Shown: positions 26,134 to 35,198 of the stretch, one piece after another
Layout of the letters: every line of letters begins with the position of its first letter
Position numbering within the stretch: position 1 is the first letter of the stretch
Source: Thalassovita taeanensis
Lineage (GTDB): Bacteria > Pseudomonadota > Alphaproteobacteria > Rhodobacterales > Rhodobacteraceae
Direction of reading: 5' to 3'
Assembly (NCBI RefSeq): GCF_900110775.1
Contig: NZ_FOEP01000002.1
Span: 372,001-436,000 of the forward strand
DNA length: 64,000 bases
Position numbers and translations under genes: made by a program
Notes under the pieces: model-generated
The model's input: only the letters and a program-made list of their open reading frames with translations
What the model was told of the DNA's origin: nothing
Database searches by the model: none

Positions 26134-27429
26134 ATGTCTGTGACAGACCGCCTTTGCGACGAGATCGATGCCCGCCGTGATGACCTGATCGCGCTGACGC
26201 AGGACCTGATCCGTATTCCCACGCTCAACCCACCCGGTGAAAACTACCGCGACATCTGCGTGTTTCTGGAAAAGCGGCTGAGGGCTTCGGGGTTTGAGGT
26301 CGAGTTGGTGCGCGCCATCGGCAGCCCCGGTGACTGCGAGAAATACCCACGTTGGAACATGGTGGCGCGGCGCGAAGGCAGTGTTGCAGGCGAGTGTGTG
26401 CACTTCAACAGCCATATCGATGTGGTCGATGTCGGGCTTGGCTGGACCGTCGATCCATTCGGTGGCGTATTGAAAGACGGCAAGATTTACGGGCGCGGCG
26501 CGTGCGACATGAAGGGCGGGCTGGCGGCCAGCATCGTGGCGGCAGAAGCGTTTCTGGCGGTCTGCCCCGATTTTGCCGGCGCGATCGAGATCAGCGGCAC
26601 TGCGGACGAAGAATCGGGCGGTTTCGGCGGCGTGGCCTATTTGGCGGAAAAGGGCTATTTCACGCCCGAACGTGTGCAGCATGTGATTATCCCCGAGCCA
26701 CTGAACAAGGACCGGATCTGCCTTGGCCATCGCGGCGTGTGGTGGGCTGAGATCGAGACATTCGGCGAGATCGCCCACGGATCAATGCCGTTCCTTGGCG
26801 ATTGCGCGGTGCGGCACATGGGGGCGGTCGTGTCCGAGATGGAGGACAGCCTGTTCCCGGCGCTGGCGCTGAAGCGCACCGATATGCCGGTGGTGCCCGA
26901 GGGGGCCAAGCAATCGACGCTGAATATCAATTCGATCCACGGTGGTCAGGCCGAGGGGGACGCGGATTTCACCGGACTGCCCAGCCCCTGCGTGCCAGAT
27001 AGTTGCCGGATGATCATCGATCGGCGGTTCCTGATCGAAGAAAATATCGACGACGTGCAGGAAGAGGTCATGGCCCTGTTGCGCACGGTCGAAGGGCGGC
27101 GCGAGACGTTCCGGTATAACGTGCAAGAGCTGCACCGGGTGCTGCCGACGATGACCGAAAAAAGCGCGCCGGTGGTGCAGGTTGTGGCGCGGGCGATCGA
27201 AGCCACCATGGGAAAAGAGGCGCAATATGTCGTCAGCCCGGGCACATATGATCAGAAGCACATCGACAGAATTGGCAAACTGAAGAATTGTATCGCCTAT
27301 GGGCCGGGTATTCTGGATCTGGCGCATAAACCGGACGAATATGTCGGCGTGGATGATATGCTTGATTCCGCGAAAGTAATGGGCCGCTCGTTGATCGAGC
27401 TTCTGGCGAAGCCGGGTGACGCGGCCTGA
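26134..27429 (+). CDS. M20-family deacylase/peptidase (ArgE/DapE-like)
   Basis: A 431-residue M20 metallohydrolase. Metal and catalytic motifs are HFNSHIDVVD, GRGACDMKGG and GTADEESGGFGG, followed by the dimerisation domain containing HRGVWWAEIETFGEIAHGSMPF. The C-terminal His motif is PGTYDQKHID. Members hydrolyse N-acyl amino acids or dipeptides. It is the first gene of an operon that continues with a peptide-type ABC transporter, so the likely job is to cleave an imported N-acylated or peptide-like compound. Substrate is unknown. GGAG lies before the ATG. Confidence 0.9.
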   Translation: MSVTDRLCDEIDARRDDLIALTQDLIRIPTLNPPGENYRDICVFLEKRLRASGFEVELVRAIGSPGDCEKYPRWNMVARREGSVAGECVHFNSHIDVVDVGLGWTVDPFGGVLKDGKIYGRGACDMKGGLAASIVAAEAFLAVCPDFAGAIEISGTADEESGGFGGVAYLAEKGYFTPERVQHVIIPEPLNKDRICLGHRGVWWAEIETFGEIAHGSMPFLGDCAVRHMGAVVSEMEDSLFPALALKRTDMPVVPEGAKQSTLNINSIHGGQAEGDADFTGLPSPCVPDSCRMIIDRRFLIEENIDDVQEEVMALLRTVEGRRETFRYNVQELHRVLPTMTEKSAPVVQVVARAIEATMGKEAQYVVSPGTYDQKHIDRIGKLKNCIAYGPGILDLAHKPDEYVGVDDMLDSAKVMGRSLIELLAKPGDAA

Positions 27430-27446
27430 TAACAGGGAGTAAGGCG

Positions 27447-28931
27447 ATGAAACTTCTCAATATCCGCACCGGGCTGATCAGCGTTCTGGCGCTGGCGGCA
27501 AGCGTTGGCATGGCGCAGGCCAAAAGCGATATCGTGGTGGCGATGCAGCTTGAGCCGCCGCATCTGGACCCGACGAGTGCCGCCGCCGGTGCGATTGACT
27601 CGGTGCTGTATTCGAACGTGTTCGAGGGGCTGACGCGGTTCGGCGCTGATGGCGCGGTCAACCCCGGACTGGCGGAAAGCTGGGAGATTTCCAGCGATGG
27701 CTTGGCCTATACCTTCAAGCTGCATGGCGGTGTGCTGTTCCATGACGGCAGCACGATGGACGCCGAGGATGTGAAATTTTCGTTGGATCGCGCACGGGCC
27801 GAAGACAGCGTGAACGCGCAAAAGGCGCTTTTTGCCGGGATTGAGAGCGTCGAGGTCGTGGACCCGTTGACCGTCAAGGTCACGCTGAGCGCGCCGAACG
27901 GCAGCCTTCTGTTCAATCTGGCCTGGGGCGATGCAGTGATCGTTGCACCCGAGAGCATCGAGAATATCAAAACCAACCCTGTGGGCACCGGCGCGTTCAA
28001 GTTCGCCAACTGGGTGCAGGGCGACAAGATCGACCTGGTGAAGAACGATGCCTATTGGGGCACGCCTGCCAAGCTGGACAAGGTGGCGTTCAAGTTCATC
28101 AGCGACCCGACAGCGGCGTTCGCGGCCGTGATGGCCGAGGATGTGAATGCCTTTGTCGGCTTCCCCGCCCCCGAGAACCTGCCGCAGTTCGAGGCCGATC
28201 CGCGGTTTCAGGTCTTGGTCGGTTCGACCGAGGGTGAGACAATCCTGAGCACCAACAACAAGATGCCACCGTTTGACAATGTGAAGGTGCGCGAGGCGCT
28301 GGCGCATGCGATTGACCGGCAGGCGATCATCGACGGGGCAATGTTTGGCTACGGCACCCCCATCGGCACGCATTTTGCACCGCACAACCCCGACTACGTC
28401 GATCTGACCGGGATGAGCGCCTATGATCCGGAGCTGTCGAAGAAGCTGCTGGCCGAGGCCGGGTTCCCCGACGGGTTCAAGACCACGCTGAAGCTGCCGC
28501 CGCCGTCCTATGCGCGCCGGGGTGGTGAAATCATCGCGGCACAGCTGCGCGCGGTGGGGATCGACGCCGAGATCAGCAATCTGGAATGGGCGCAGTGGTT
28601 GGAGCAGGTGTTCAAGGGCAAGGATTTCGGCCTGAGCATCGTCAGCCATACCGAACCGATGGATGTCGGCATCTATGCGCGGCCGGATTACTATTTTCAG
28701 TATGACAACAAATCGTTCCAGCTGCTGATGGAAGAGCTGAATGCCACCACCGATCCGGCGGCGCGTTCGGCCTTGTTGAAGCTGGGGCAGAAGATCATCA
28801 GCGCCGATTACGTCAACGGCTATCTGTTCGAGCTGGCCTTCCCCACCGTGGCAAGTGCCAAGGTGATGGGCTTGTGGAAAGATGCCCCGACGCAGGCGAC
28901 CGACATGACGGCGGTATACTGGGCCGAATAA
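27447..28931 (+). CDS. Peptide-type ABC transporter, periplasmic substrate-binding protein
   Basis: A 494-residue SBP_bac_5 family protein. A Sec signal peptide covers about the first 25 residues and ends in AQA; no lipobox Cys is present, so the protein should be soluble in the periplasm. Typical motifs are LDPTSAAAGAIDSVLYSNVFEGL, LAESWEISSDGLAYTFKL and EALAHAIDRQAIIDG. It binds peptides, nickel complexes or related ligands for the following permeases. It starts 17 bases after the deacylase, with GGGAGTAAGG upstream. Confidence 0.93.
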   Translation: MKLLNIRTGLISVLALAASVGMAQAKSDIVVAMQLEPPHLDPTSAAAGAIDSVLYSNVFEGLTRFGADGAVNPGLAESWEISSDGLAYTFKLHGGVLFHDGSTMDAEDVKFSLDRARAEDSVNAQKALFAGIESVEVVDPLTVKVTLSAPNGSLLFNLAWGDAVIVAPESIENIKTNPVGTGAFKFANWVQGDKIDLVKNDAYWGTPAKLDKVAFKFISDPTAAFAAVMAEDVNAFVGFPAPENLPQFEADPRFQVLVGSTEGETILSTNNKMPPFDNVKVREALAHAIDRQAIIDGAMFGYGTPIGTHFAPHNPDYVDLTGMSAYDPELSKKLLAEAGFPDGFKTTLKLPPPSYARRGGEIIAAQLRAVGIDAEISNLEWAQWLEQVFKGKDFGLSIVSHTEPMDVGIYARPDYYFQYDNKSFQLLMEELNATTDPAARSALLKLGQKIISADYVNGYLFELAFPTVASAKVMGLWKDAPTQATDMTAVYWAE

Positions 28932-28976
28932 TCTGGTGTGAAAAAATGGGCGTTCGCGTTGGGTGACAGCGCGGAC

Positions 28977-29022
28977 GCCTCCGGCGGGAGTATTTCCGTC
29001 AGAAAGAAACAAGGGGGCGCGG
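28977..29022 (+). repeat. Extragenic repeat, copy A (GCCTCCGGCGGGAGTATTT family)
   Basis: GCCTCCGGCGGGAGTATTT at the left end is followed by GTCAGAAAGAAACAAG and GGGGGCGCGG. Copy B at 40048-40098 shares AGTATTT, GTCAGAAAGAAACAAG and GGGCGCGG at the same spacing. Copy C at 44711-44736 shares CCTCCGGCGGG and TATTT. This copy lies in the 118-base gap between the binding protein gene and the first permease gene. Confidence 0.65.
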
Positions 29023-29049
29023 TGCCTTCGCAAGTGAGCCGAGGGGCGA

Positions 29050-29997
29050 ATGCTGCGCTATTTCCTGAAACGATTGCTGTCTTTGGCGCTGAGCCTGGTG
29101 GTGGCCTCGATCGTGATTTTCCTGGCGCTGGAGGTCGTGCCGGGGGATCCGGCGGCCTATATGCTGGGGATCAACGCGCAGGAGGACACGCTGGCGGCGC
29201 TGCGCGAGCAGTTGGGCCTGAACGGGTCATTGATTGAACGCTATGCCGGATGGGCAGGCGGGATGCTGCACGGCGATTTTGGCATTTCATACACATATCG
29301 CACCCCGGTGGCCGAGATGATTGGCGAACGGTTGTGGATCTCTCTGCCGCTGGCGCTGTTTGCGCTGTGCCTGAGCACGGTGATTGCGTTTCCGGCGGGG
29401 ATCTGGGCCGCATCGAAGCGAGGATCCGTTGTGGATGTGGTGGTGATGGGGGTGACGCAGCTGGGCGTTGCGATCCCGAATTTCTGGTTCGCGATGCTGA
29501 TGGTTCTGGTGTTCGCGATTAACCTGCGTTGGTTTTCCGCCGGGGGATTTGTCGGATGGGACGCGGGGTTCTTGCTGGCGATGAAGTCGCTAACCCTGCC
29601 CGCCGTGGCGCTGGCCTTGCCGCAGGCGAGCATTCTGGCGCGGGTGATGCGGTCAAGCCTGTTGGATACGCTGAGTGAGGATTTCATTCGCACGGCGCGG
29701 GCCAAGGGGTTGAGCAAGCGGCAGGCGTTGTGGCGGCATGCGCTGCGCAACGCATTGATCCCGGTGCTGACGATCATCGGGTTGCAGTTTTCGTTCCTGC
29801 TGGCCGGGGCGATCATCATCGAGAATGTGTTTTTCCTGCCGGGGCTGGGGCGGCTGGTGTTCCAGTCGATTTCAGCGCGCGATCTGATCGTGGTGGAGTC
29901 GGTGGTGATGCTGTTGGTCTTTGCGGTGATCGTGGTGAATTTCGCGGTGGACATGGCCTATGCCATTGTTGATCCGCGGTTGCGGGGGCGGCGCTGA
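29050..29997 (+). CDS. Peptide-type ABC transporter permease (DppB-like)
   Basis: A 315-residue inner-membrane permease. It starts with MLRYFLKRLLSLALSLVVAS, the usual first membrane helix, and has about six hydrophobic segments. The cytoplasmic EAA loop reads IRTARAKGLSKRQALWRHALRNAL, which contacts the ATPase. GAGGGG lies just before the ATG. Its TGA overlaps the next start, so the two permeases are translationally coupled. Confidence 0.94.
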   Translation: MLRYFLKRLLSLALSLVVASIVIFLALEVVPGDPAAYMLGINAQEDTLAALREQLGLNGSLIERYAGWAGGMLHGDFGISYTYRTPVAEMIGERLWISLPLALFALCLSTVIAFPAGIWAASKRGSVVDVVVMGVTQLGVAIPNFWFAMLMVLVFAINLRWFSAGGFVGWDAGFLLAMKSLTLPAVALALPQASILARVMRSSLLDTLSEDFIRTARAKGLSKRQALWRHALRNALIPVLTIIGLQFSFLLAGAIIIENVFFLPGLGRLVFQSISARDLIVVESVVMLLVFAVIVVNFAVDMAYAIVDPRLRGRR

Positions 29998-30815
29998 TGG
30001 GGAACCGAAACCTGATCCTTGGGGCGGTATTGACGGCGATTTTTACCGGGGCGGCGCTGATCAGTATGATCTGGGTGCCCTATGACATCACGGTTCTGGA
30101 CATCCCCAACAAGATCAAGGGGCCGAGCGGGGCGCATCTTCTGGGAACCGACCACTTTGGCCGCGATATCCTGAGCATGATCATGGCGGGGGCGCGGACC
30201 TCGATCGCGGTGGCGTTGGTGGCGGTTGGCATCGGCATGGGGCTTGGTGTGCCGCTGGGGCTGACGGCGGCGGCGCACAAGGGCAGCCTGCTGGACGAGC
30301 TGATCATGCGCGGCAATGACCTGATCTTTGCCTTCCCCAGCCTGCTGATTGCGATCATGATCACGGCGGTGTTCGGGGCGTCGGCGCTGAACGCGATCAT
30401 CGCCATCGGGATTTTCAACGTTCCGGTGTTTGCGCGGCTGACGCGCAGCGGGGCGCTGAGCCTGTGGACGCGCGATTATGTGCTGGCCGCGCGGGTGGCA
30501 GGCAAGGGCGCTGCCCGGATTTCATTCGAGCATATTCTGCCAAACGTGACCAATCTGCTGATCGTGCAGGGGACCATTCAGTTTTCTCTGGGGATTTTGG
30601 CCGAGGCCGGGCTGAGTTACGTTGGGCTGGGGGCGCAGCCGCCCACGGCCAGCTGGGGCCGGATGTTGGCGGACAGCCAGACGATGATTTCGTTTGCGCC
30701 GCATATGGCGCTGTTTCCGGGCTTCGCGATCCTGCTGACGGTGTTGGGGTTGAACCTGATGGGTGACGGGCTGCGCGACATGTTTGACCCGCGATTGCGG
30801 AGGGTGCGCGGATGA
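29997..30815 (+). CDS. Peptide-type ABC transporter permease (DppC-like)
   Basis: A 272-residue second permease, somewhat short for DppC. The segment LLGTDHFGRDILSMIMAGAR is the DppC signature. The EAA loop reads VLAARVAGKGAARISFEHILPNV, followed by GLSYVGLGAQPPTASWGRML, which is diagnostic of the family. It overlaps its neighbours on both sides by four bases. It forms the membrane channel with the DppB-like protein. Confidence 0.94.
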   Translation: MGNRNLILGAVLTAIFTGAALISMIWVPYDITVLDIPNKIKGPSGAHLLGTDHFGRDILSMIMAGARTSIAVALVAVGIGMGLGVPLGLTAAAHKGSLLDELIMRGNDLIFAFPSLLIAIMITAVFGASALNAIIAIGIFNVPVFARLTRSGALSLWTRDYVLAARVAGKGAARISFEHILPNVTNLLIVQGTIQFSLGILAEAGLSYVGLGAQPPTASWGRMLADSQTMISFAPHMALFPGFAILLTVLGLNLMGDGLRDMFDPRLRRVRG

Positions 30816-32401
30816 GCCTGTTGGTGATCGAGGGGCTGGATCTGGAAATCCACGGGGCGCCAATTTTGAAGGGCGTTTCGTTGTCGGTTTCGGCGGGGCA
30901 GATCGTGGGCGTAATCGGCGAAAGCGGATCGGGCAAGTCGATGACCGCCTTTGCGGTGATGCAGCTGTTGCCGGATGGGGCCGAATGTGCCGGGCGGATT
31001 GATCTGGGTGGGCATGAGGTTTTGACCCTGAGCGAGGCGCATCTGCGCGAGATGCGCGGGCGCGAGGTGGGGATGGTATTTCAGGAGCCGATGACGGCGC
31101 TGAACCCGATCCGCACAATCGGCGATCAGGTGGCCGAAACGATCCTGATACACGAGCGGGTCAGCCGGGCCGAGGCGATGACGCGGGCCGCGGAGGCGCT
31201 GCGCCGGGCCGAGCTGCCGAATGATCGGTTTCCGCTGACGCGGTATCCGCATGAATTAAGCGGCGGGCAGCGGCAGCGGGTGGTGATCGCAATGGCGATT
31301 GCGCTGCGGCCCAAGCTGTTGATCGCGGACGAGCCGACGACGGCGCTGGACGTGACGACGCAGGCGCAGATTTTGCAGCTGCTGAAGCGGTTGGTGCAAG
31401 AGGATGGCATGGGATTGCTGCTGATCAGCCATGATTTGGCGGTGGTGGCGGATATGGCCGACGAGATCGTGATCATGCGGCGCGGCGAGGTGGTCGAGCG
31501 CGGCGCGGCAAAGACGCTGTTCCGCGAGATGCAGCATCCTTATTCCAAGGCGCTTCTTGCGGCCTCGACCCATGTGCCTGACCGTGTGGCCGAGCCGCAG
31601 GAGGCGCCGCTGTTGCAGGTGCGCGAGGTGGTGCGGGACTATACCATTCACGCCAGCGGGTGGTGGGGCAAGACCCATACGTTCCGCGCGGTGAAGGGCG
31701 TGAGTTTCGACATCAAGCGCGGCGAGAGCCTTGGGTTGGTGGGCGAAAGCGGCTGTGGGAAATCCACGCTGACGCGGGCCATTCTGGGGCTGGAAGAGGT
31801 GCAGAGCGGCGAAATAGCGCTGGACGGAAAACCGGTCTTTACCGGGCACCACGCCAACCGCGACATACGCAGGCGTATGCAGGTGGTGTTTCAGGACCCC
31901 TACAGCAGCTTCAACCCGCGCTGGAAGGTCGGTCGGCTGATCTGCGAACCGTTTCATTTGTTGGACAATCCCCCGAAGGGCGCGCAGCGCGCTGATGCGA
32001 TTGCCGAGGCGTTGGAAAGTGTCGGGCTTAGGTCGGACGATCAGCACAAATACATCCACGAGTTCAGCGGCGGCCAGCGGCAGCGGATCGCGATTGCGCG
32101 GGCGTTGATCATCAAGCCCGAGCTGATCATCCTCGACGAGGCGGTGTCGGCGCTGGATGTCTCGGTTCGGGCGCAGGTGCTGGATCTGCTGGCGGATCTG
32201 AGCGACCGGTTCGGGCTGAGCTATCTGTTCATCAGCCATGACCTGAGCGTTGTTCGTTCGATCACCGACCGGGTGTTGGTGATGAAGGCCGGCGAGATCG
32301 TCGAGCAGGGGCCGACAGAGGCAGTGTTTAGCACGCCGCAGCATGAATACACCAAGGAATTGATTGCCGCGGCGCCTGTGTTGCCCGCGGATGCGGCCTG
32401 A
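30812..32401 (+). CDS. Fused peptide-type ABC transporter ATPase (DppD-DppF-like)
   Basis: A 529-residue protein with two complete ATPase domains. Domain 1 has Walker A GESGSGKS near residues 36-44 and signature LSGGQRQR. Domain 2 has Walker A GESGCGKST near residue 311 and signature FSGGQRQR, followed by LIILDEAVSALDVS. Fusion of the two ATPases into one chain is common in this family (GsiA/YejF type). Its ATG overlaps the permease stop (ATGA). It supplies ATP hydrolysis for the importer. Confidence 0.95.
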   Translation: MSLLVIEGLDLEIHGAPILKGVSLSVSAGQIVGVIGESGSGKSMTAFAVMQLLPDGAECAGRIDLGGHEVLTLSEAHLREMRGREVGMVFQEPMTALNPIRTIGDQVAETILIHERVSRAEAMTRAAEALRRAELPNDRFPLTRYPHELSGGQRQRVVIAMAIALRPKLLIADEPTTALDVTTQAQILQLLKRLVQEDGMGLLLISHDLAVVADMADEIVIMRRGEVVERGAAKTLFREMQHPYSKALLAASTHVPDRVAEPQEAPLLQVREVVRDYTIHASGWWGKTHTFRAVKGVSFDIKRGESLGLVGESGCGKSTLTRAILGLEEVQSGEIALDGKPVFTGHHANRDIRRRMQVVFQDPYSSFNPRWKVGRLICEPFHLLDNPPKGAQRADAIAEALESVGLRSDDQHKYIHEFSGGQRQRIAIARALIIKPELIILDEAVSALDVSVRAQVLDLLADLSDRFGLSYLFISHDLSVVRSITDRVLVMKAGEIVEQGPTEAVFSTPQHEYTKELIAAAPVLPADAA

Positions 32402-32412
32402 GGGAGGGGAGC

Positions 32413-33867
32413 ATGAGCAAGGAATTGAACCTGTGGTTTGATCCATCGAAATGTCTGATCGGCGGCGAATGGGTGGCCCCGGTGGGCGGGCAGACGCTGC
32501 CGTTGGAAAACCCGTCGACCGGCGCGGTAATCGGCCAGATCGCCCGCGGCGGCGCGGCGGATATTGATGCGGCGGTGGCGGCGGCAGAGGCGGCACGGCA
32601 AGGCCCTTGGGGCCGGATGCCTGCGGCCGAGCGCGGACGGGTGTTGTTCCGGCTGGCAGCGCTGGTGTTGGAGCGGGTCGACGATCTGGCGCGGATCGAG
32701 GCGATGGACGTGGGCAAGCCGCTGAAACAGGCGCGGGCCGATGCGGTGGCGCTGGCGCGGTATCTGGAGTTTTACGGCGGAGCGGCGGACAAACTGCACG
32801 GCGCGACGATCCCGTATCTGGAAGGCTATACCGTTTATACCCTACGCGAACCGCACGGTGTGACCGGGCATATCGTACCGTGGAATTACCCGATGCAGAT
32901 CATCGGGCGCAGCGTTGGTGCGGCTTTGGCGACGGGCAATGCCTGCGTGCTGAAACCGGCCGAGGATGCCTGTCTGACAGCACTGGCCTTTGCGGATATG
33001 GCGCGGGCGGCGGGATTGCCGGACGGCGCGCTGAACGTCGTGCCGGGGCTGGGCAGCGAGGCCGGAGCGGCGCTGACCGCGCATCCCGGCGTGCATCACA
33101 TCAGCTTTACCGGGTCGGTGGGCACCGGCATTCAGGTGCAGATGGCAGCGGCGCAGAATGTGGTGCCGGTGACGTTGGAGCTGGGCGGGAAAAGCCCGCA
33201 ACTGGTGTTCGACGATGCCGATCTGGACCGGGCGCTGCCATTTCTGGTGAATGCCGGTGTGCAGAACGCCGGGCAGACCTGTTCGGCCTCAAGCCGCATT
33301 CTGGTGCAGCGCGGGATTTACGATCAGGTCGTCGAGAAGATGGCTGAACGCTATGGTGCGCTCAGGGTGGGCCCCGCGATGGACGATCTGGATGTTGGCC
33401 CGCTGATCTCGGGCAAGCAGAAGGCGATTGTCAGCGGATTTCTGGCGCAGGGCGCTGATCTTGAGACGGTCGGCCAAGGCGTATTGCAGGGTGCGCCTGA
33501 AGGCGGGAACTATGTCTGCCCCACGCTGTTTGCGGGGGTAAGTGCCGCGCACACGCTGGCGCGCGACGAGGTTTTCGGCCCGGTGCAGGTGGTGATCCCA
33601 TTCGACGATGAGGCCGAGGCGGTGGTGATCGCCAATGGCACCGATTACGGGCTGGTCGCCAGCGTTTGGACCAGCGATGGCGGCCGACAGATGCGGCTGG
33701 CCAAGGCGATCCGGTCGGGTCAGGTGTTCCTGAACAACTATGGCGCGGGGGGCGGGGTTGAACTGCCGTTTGGCGGCATGGGGAAATCCGGGCATGGCCG
33801 CGAAAAAGGGTTCGAGGCGCTGTATGGTTTTACCACGCTGAAGACCGTCGCCGCCTGGCATGGGTGA
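32413..33867 (+). CDS. Aldehyde dehydrogenase (NAD(P)-dependent)
   Basis: A 484-residue ALDH. The catalytic Cys is C290 in NAGQTCSASS, and the general-base Glu lies in LELGGKSPQL. The cofactor motif FTGSVGTGIQVQ and the anchor VPWNYPMQIIGRSVGAAL are intact. It oxidises an aldehyde to the acid. AGGGAGGGGAG lies just before the ATG. In the operon it probably handles an aldehyde made from the imported, deacylated substrate, perhaps an amino aldehyde; the substrate is not readable. Confidence 0.93.
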   Translation: MSKELNLWFDPSKCLIGGEWVAPVGGQTLPLENPSTGAVIGQIARGGAADIDAAVAAAEAARQGPWGRMPAAERGRVLFRLAALVLERVDDLARIEAMDVGKPLKQARADAVALARYLEFYGGAADKLHGATIPYLEGYTVYTLREPHGVTGHIVPWNYPMQIIGRSVGAALATGNACVLKPAEDACLTALAFADMARAAGLPDGALNVVPGLGSEAGAALTAHPGVHHISFTGSVGTGIQVQMAAAQNVVPVTLELGGKSPQLVFDDADLDRALPFLVNAGVQNAGQTCSASSRILVQRGIYDQVVEKMAERYGALRVGPAMDDLDVGPLISGKQKAIVSGFLAQGADLETVGQGVLQGAPEGGNYVCPTLFAGVSAAHTLARDEVFGPVQVVIPFDDEAEAVVIANGTDYGLVASVWTSDGGRQMRLAKAIRSGQVFLNNYGAGGGVELPFGGMGKSGHGREKGFEALYGFTTLKTVAAWHG

Positions 33868-34324
33868 ACACATGACCGACGCGCATTTGCGACTCCTTGC
33901 GCAGGATGTTCGCGCGTTTCTGGAGCCACAGTGGCGCATGTGGCACCTGCACGCAGGCACGCCCGATCTGGTGACAGAAAGTCAGGGGACCTGTGGCCGG
34001 TCCAGCTTGTTCTTGCGCGATGTGCTGCGCAACGAAGGCTATGCGGCCGAGTTCGCAGCAGGTTGCCCGACCGAGGGCAACAAGGGATTTCGCAGCCCTT
34101 GGGGCTGGAAAGGCCATGCCTGGGTGGAAAGCTGCGGTCTGATCCTGGATGTGACCGCCGATCAGTTTGGCGCGCAGCCCGTTTTGGTGACGGGGCAGGA
34201 CGATCCCCGCTATGGCCGCGGCCGTGACACTGCCGCACCGCAGTTTATCGCTGTGCGGCAGGCAGCGGTGAAGGAATTGATGTCGCTTTGGACGACACGG
34301 AACCAAATAGGGAGAACAGGATGA
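33860..34324 (+). CDS. Small protein with possible Cys-His-Asp triad (transglutaminase-like?), unknown function
   Basis: A 154-residue protein I do not recognise. It contains SQGTCGRSSLFLRDVL (C45), KGHAWVES (H86) and LILDVTADQFG (D97). The order, spacing and context of Cys, His and Asp match the core of transglutaminase/papain-like folds, in which the Cys begins a helix and His and Asp lie on adjacent strands. No signal peptide or membrane helix is seen. The start overlaps the aldehyde dehydrogenase stop by eight bases; an alternative ATG at 33872 is possible. The stop overlaps the next start (ATGA), so it is firmly inside the operon. An amidase or acyltransferase acting on the imported compound is an inference. 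Confidence 0.7.
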   Translation: MGEHMTDAHLRLLAQDVRAFLEPQWRMWHLHAGTPDLVTESQGTCGRSSLFLRDVLRNEGYAAEFAAGCPTEGNKGFRSPWGWKGHAWVESCGLILDVTADQFGAQPVLVTGQDDPRYGRGRDTAAPQFIAVRQAAVKELMSLWTTRNQIGRTG

Positions 34325-35061
34325 GATTGCAGGGCAAAACAGCGATTGTGACCGGCGGGGCTTCGGGCTTTGGCGCGGGGATCGTGCGGAAATTCGCAGC
34401 TGAAGGCGCACGGGTGATGGTGGCGGATCTGAATATCGAACTGGCCCGGACGGTGGCCGATGAAGTGGGCGGGATCGCGGTGCAGGTTGACGTGTCCCAG
34501 AACGCCAGCGTGCAGGCGATGGCCGCAGCCGCGCTGGAGCAGATGGGCGGTGTGGATATTCTGGTCAACAATGCCGGGATCACCCATTTGCCCAAGCTGA
34601 TGGAAGAGGTCGACGAGGACGAGTTTGACCGGGTTCTGGCGGTGAATGCCAAGTCGATTTATCTGATGGCGCGCCATCTGGTGCCCGCGATGAAAGCCGC
34701 AGGCACGGGCAGCATTCTGAACGTCGCCTCGACCGCAGGGCTGAGCCCACGGCCCAAGCTGAACTGGTACAACGCCTCGAAAGGGTGGGTGATCACCGCG
34801 ACCAAGGCGATGGCGGTCGAACTGGCGCCGTTTGGCGTGCGGGTCAACGCGCTGTGCCCGGTGGCGGGGGAAACGCCGCTGCTGGCCAGCTTCATGGGCG
34901 AGGACACGCCCGAGATGCGCGCCAAGTTCCTGTCCACCATCCCGCTGGGCCGGTTTTCCACGCCCGAGGACATGGGAAACTCCGCGTGTTTCCTGTGCTC
35001 GGACGAGGCCAGCATGATCACCGGCGTGGCGATGGAAGTGGACGGCGGGCGCTGTATCTGA
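34321..35061 (+). CDS. Short-chain dehydrogenase/reductase (SDR)
   Basis: A 246-residue SDR and last gene of the deacylase-transporter operon. The cofactor motif is TGGASGFGAGIV, with NNAG as VNNAGITH and the catalytic YxxxK as YNASK. The Asp in VADLNIEL suggests NAD preference. The start MRLQGK follows GGGAGA and AGGA and overlaps the previous stop; an upstream in-frame ATG at 34288 would overlap more. A 15-bp palindrome spans its stop codon. Confidence 0.92.
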   Translation: MRLQGKTAIVTGGASGFGAGIVRKFAAEGARVMVADLNIELARTVADEVGGIAVQVDVSQNASVQAMAAAALEQMGGVDILVNNAGITHLPKLMEEVDEDEFDRVLAVNAKSIYLMARHLVPAMKAAGTGSILNVASTAGLSPRPKLNWYNASKGWVITATKAMAVELAPFGVRVNALCPVAGETPLLASFMGEDTPEMRAKFLSTIPLGRFSTPEDMGNSACFLCSDEASMITGVAMEVDGGRCI

Positions 35062-35069
35062 GTCAGATA
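35055..35069. promoter_or_regulatory. 15-bp palindrome TATCTGAGTCAGATA over the SDR stop codon
   Basis: TATCTGA and TCAGATA are perfect arms around a central G, and the first arm contains the stop codon TGA. It could be a short terminator hairpin or an operator for the following promoter. A small dyad (ATACG-CTTA-CGTAT, 35071-35084) follows directly. Confidence 0.35.
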
Positions 35070-35095
35070 TATACGCTTACGTATGGTTGATTTTC

Positions 35096-35143
35096 TCCGG
35101 GCTGGATACGCGTTACTACTGATTGACAGTGAAACAGCCCGGA
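35096..35143 (+). promoter_or_regulatory. Inverted repeat overlapping the livK promoter
   Basis: TCCGGGCTG (35096-35104) and CAGCCCGGA (35135-35143) form perfect 9-bp arms 30 bases apart. The right arm lies between the -35 and -10 boxes of the candidate promoter. It may be a looping or two-site operator, or a large hairpin. Regulator unknown. Confidence 0.4.
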
Positions 35144-35152
35144 CCCTAGCAT
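35123..35152 (+). promoter_or_regulatory. Candidate sigma-70 promoter of the Liv-type transporter operon
   Basis: A consensus -35 TTGACA (35123-35128) and a -10-like TAGCAT (35147-35152) are 18 bases apart, 47 bases before the GTG start. This is the best match to a sigma-70 promoter that I found in the window. Confidence 0.5.
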
Positions 35153-35198
35153 GGCCGCACCAAGACGAGTGCAAAGTCAGTGATCAGGGAGGATCATC

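Noticed and set aside
28938-29237. Possible small gene between the binding protein and first permease
   Set aside because: It runs through the extragenic repeat and deep into the permease gene in another frame, and has no ribosome site.
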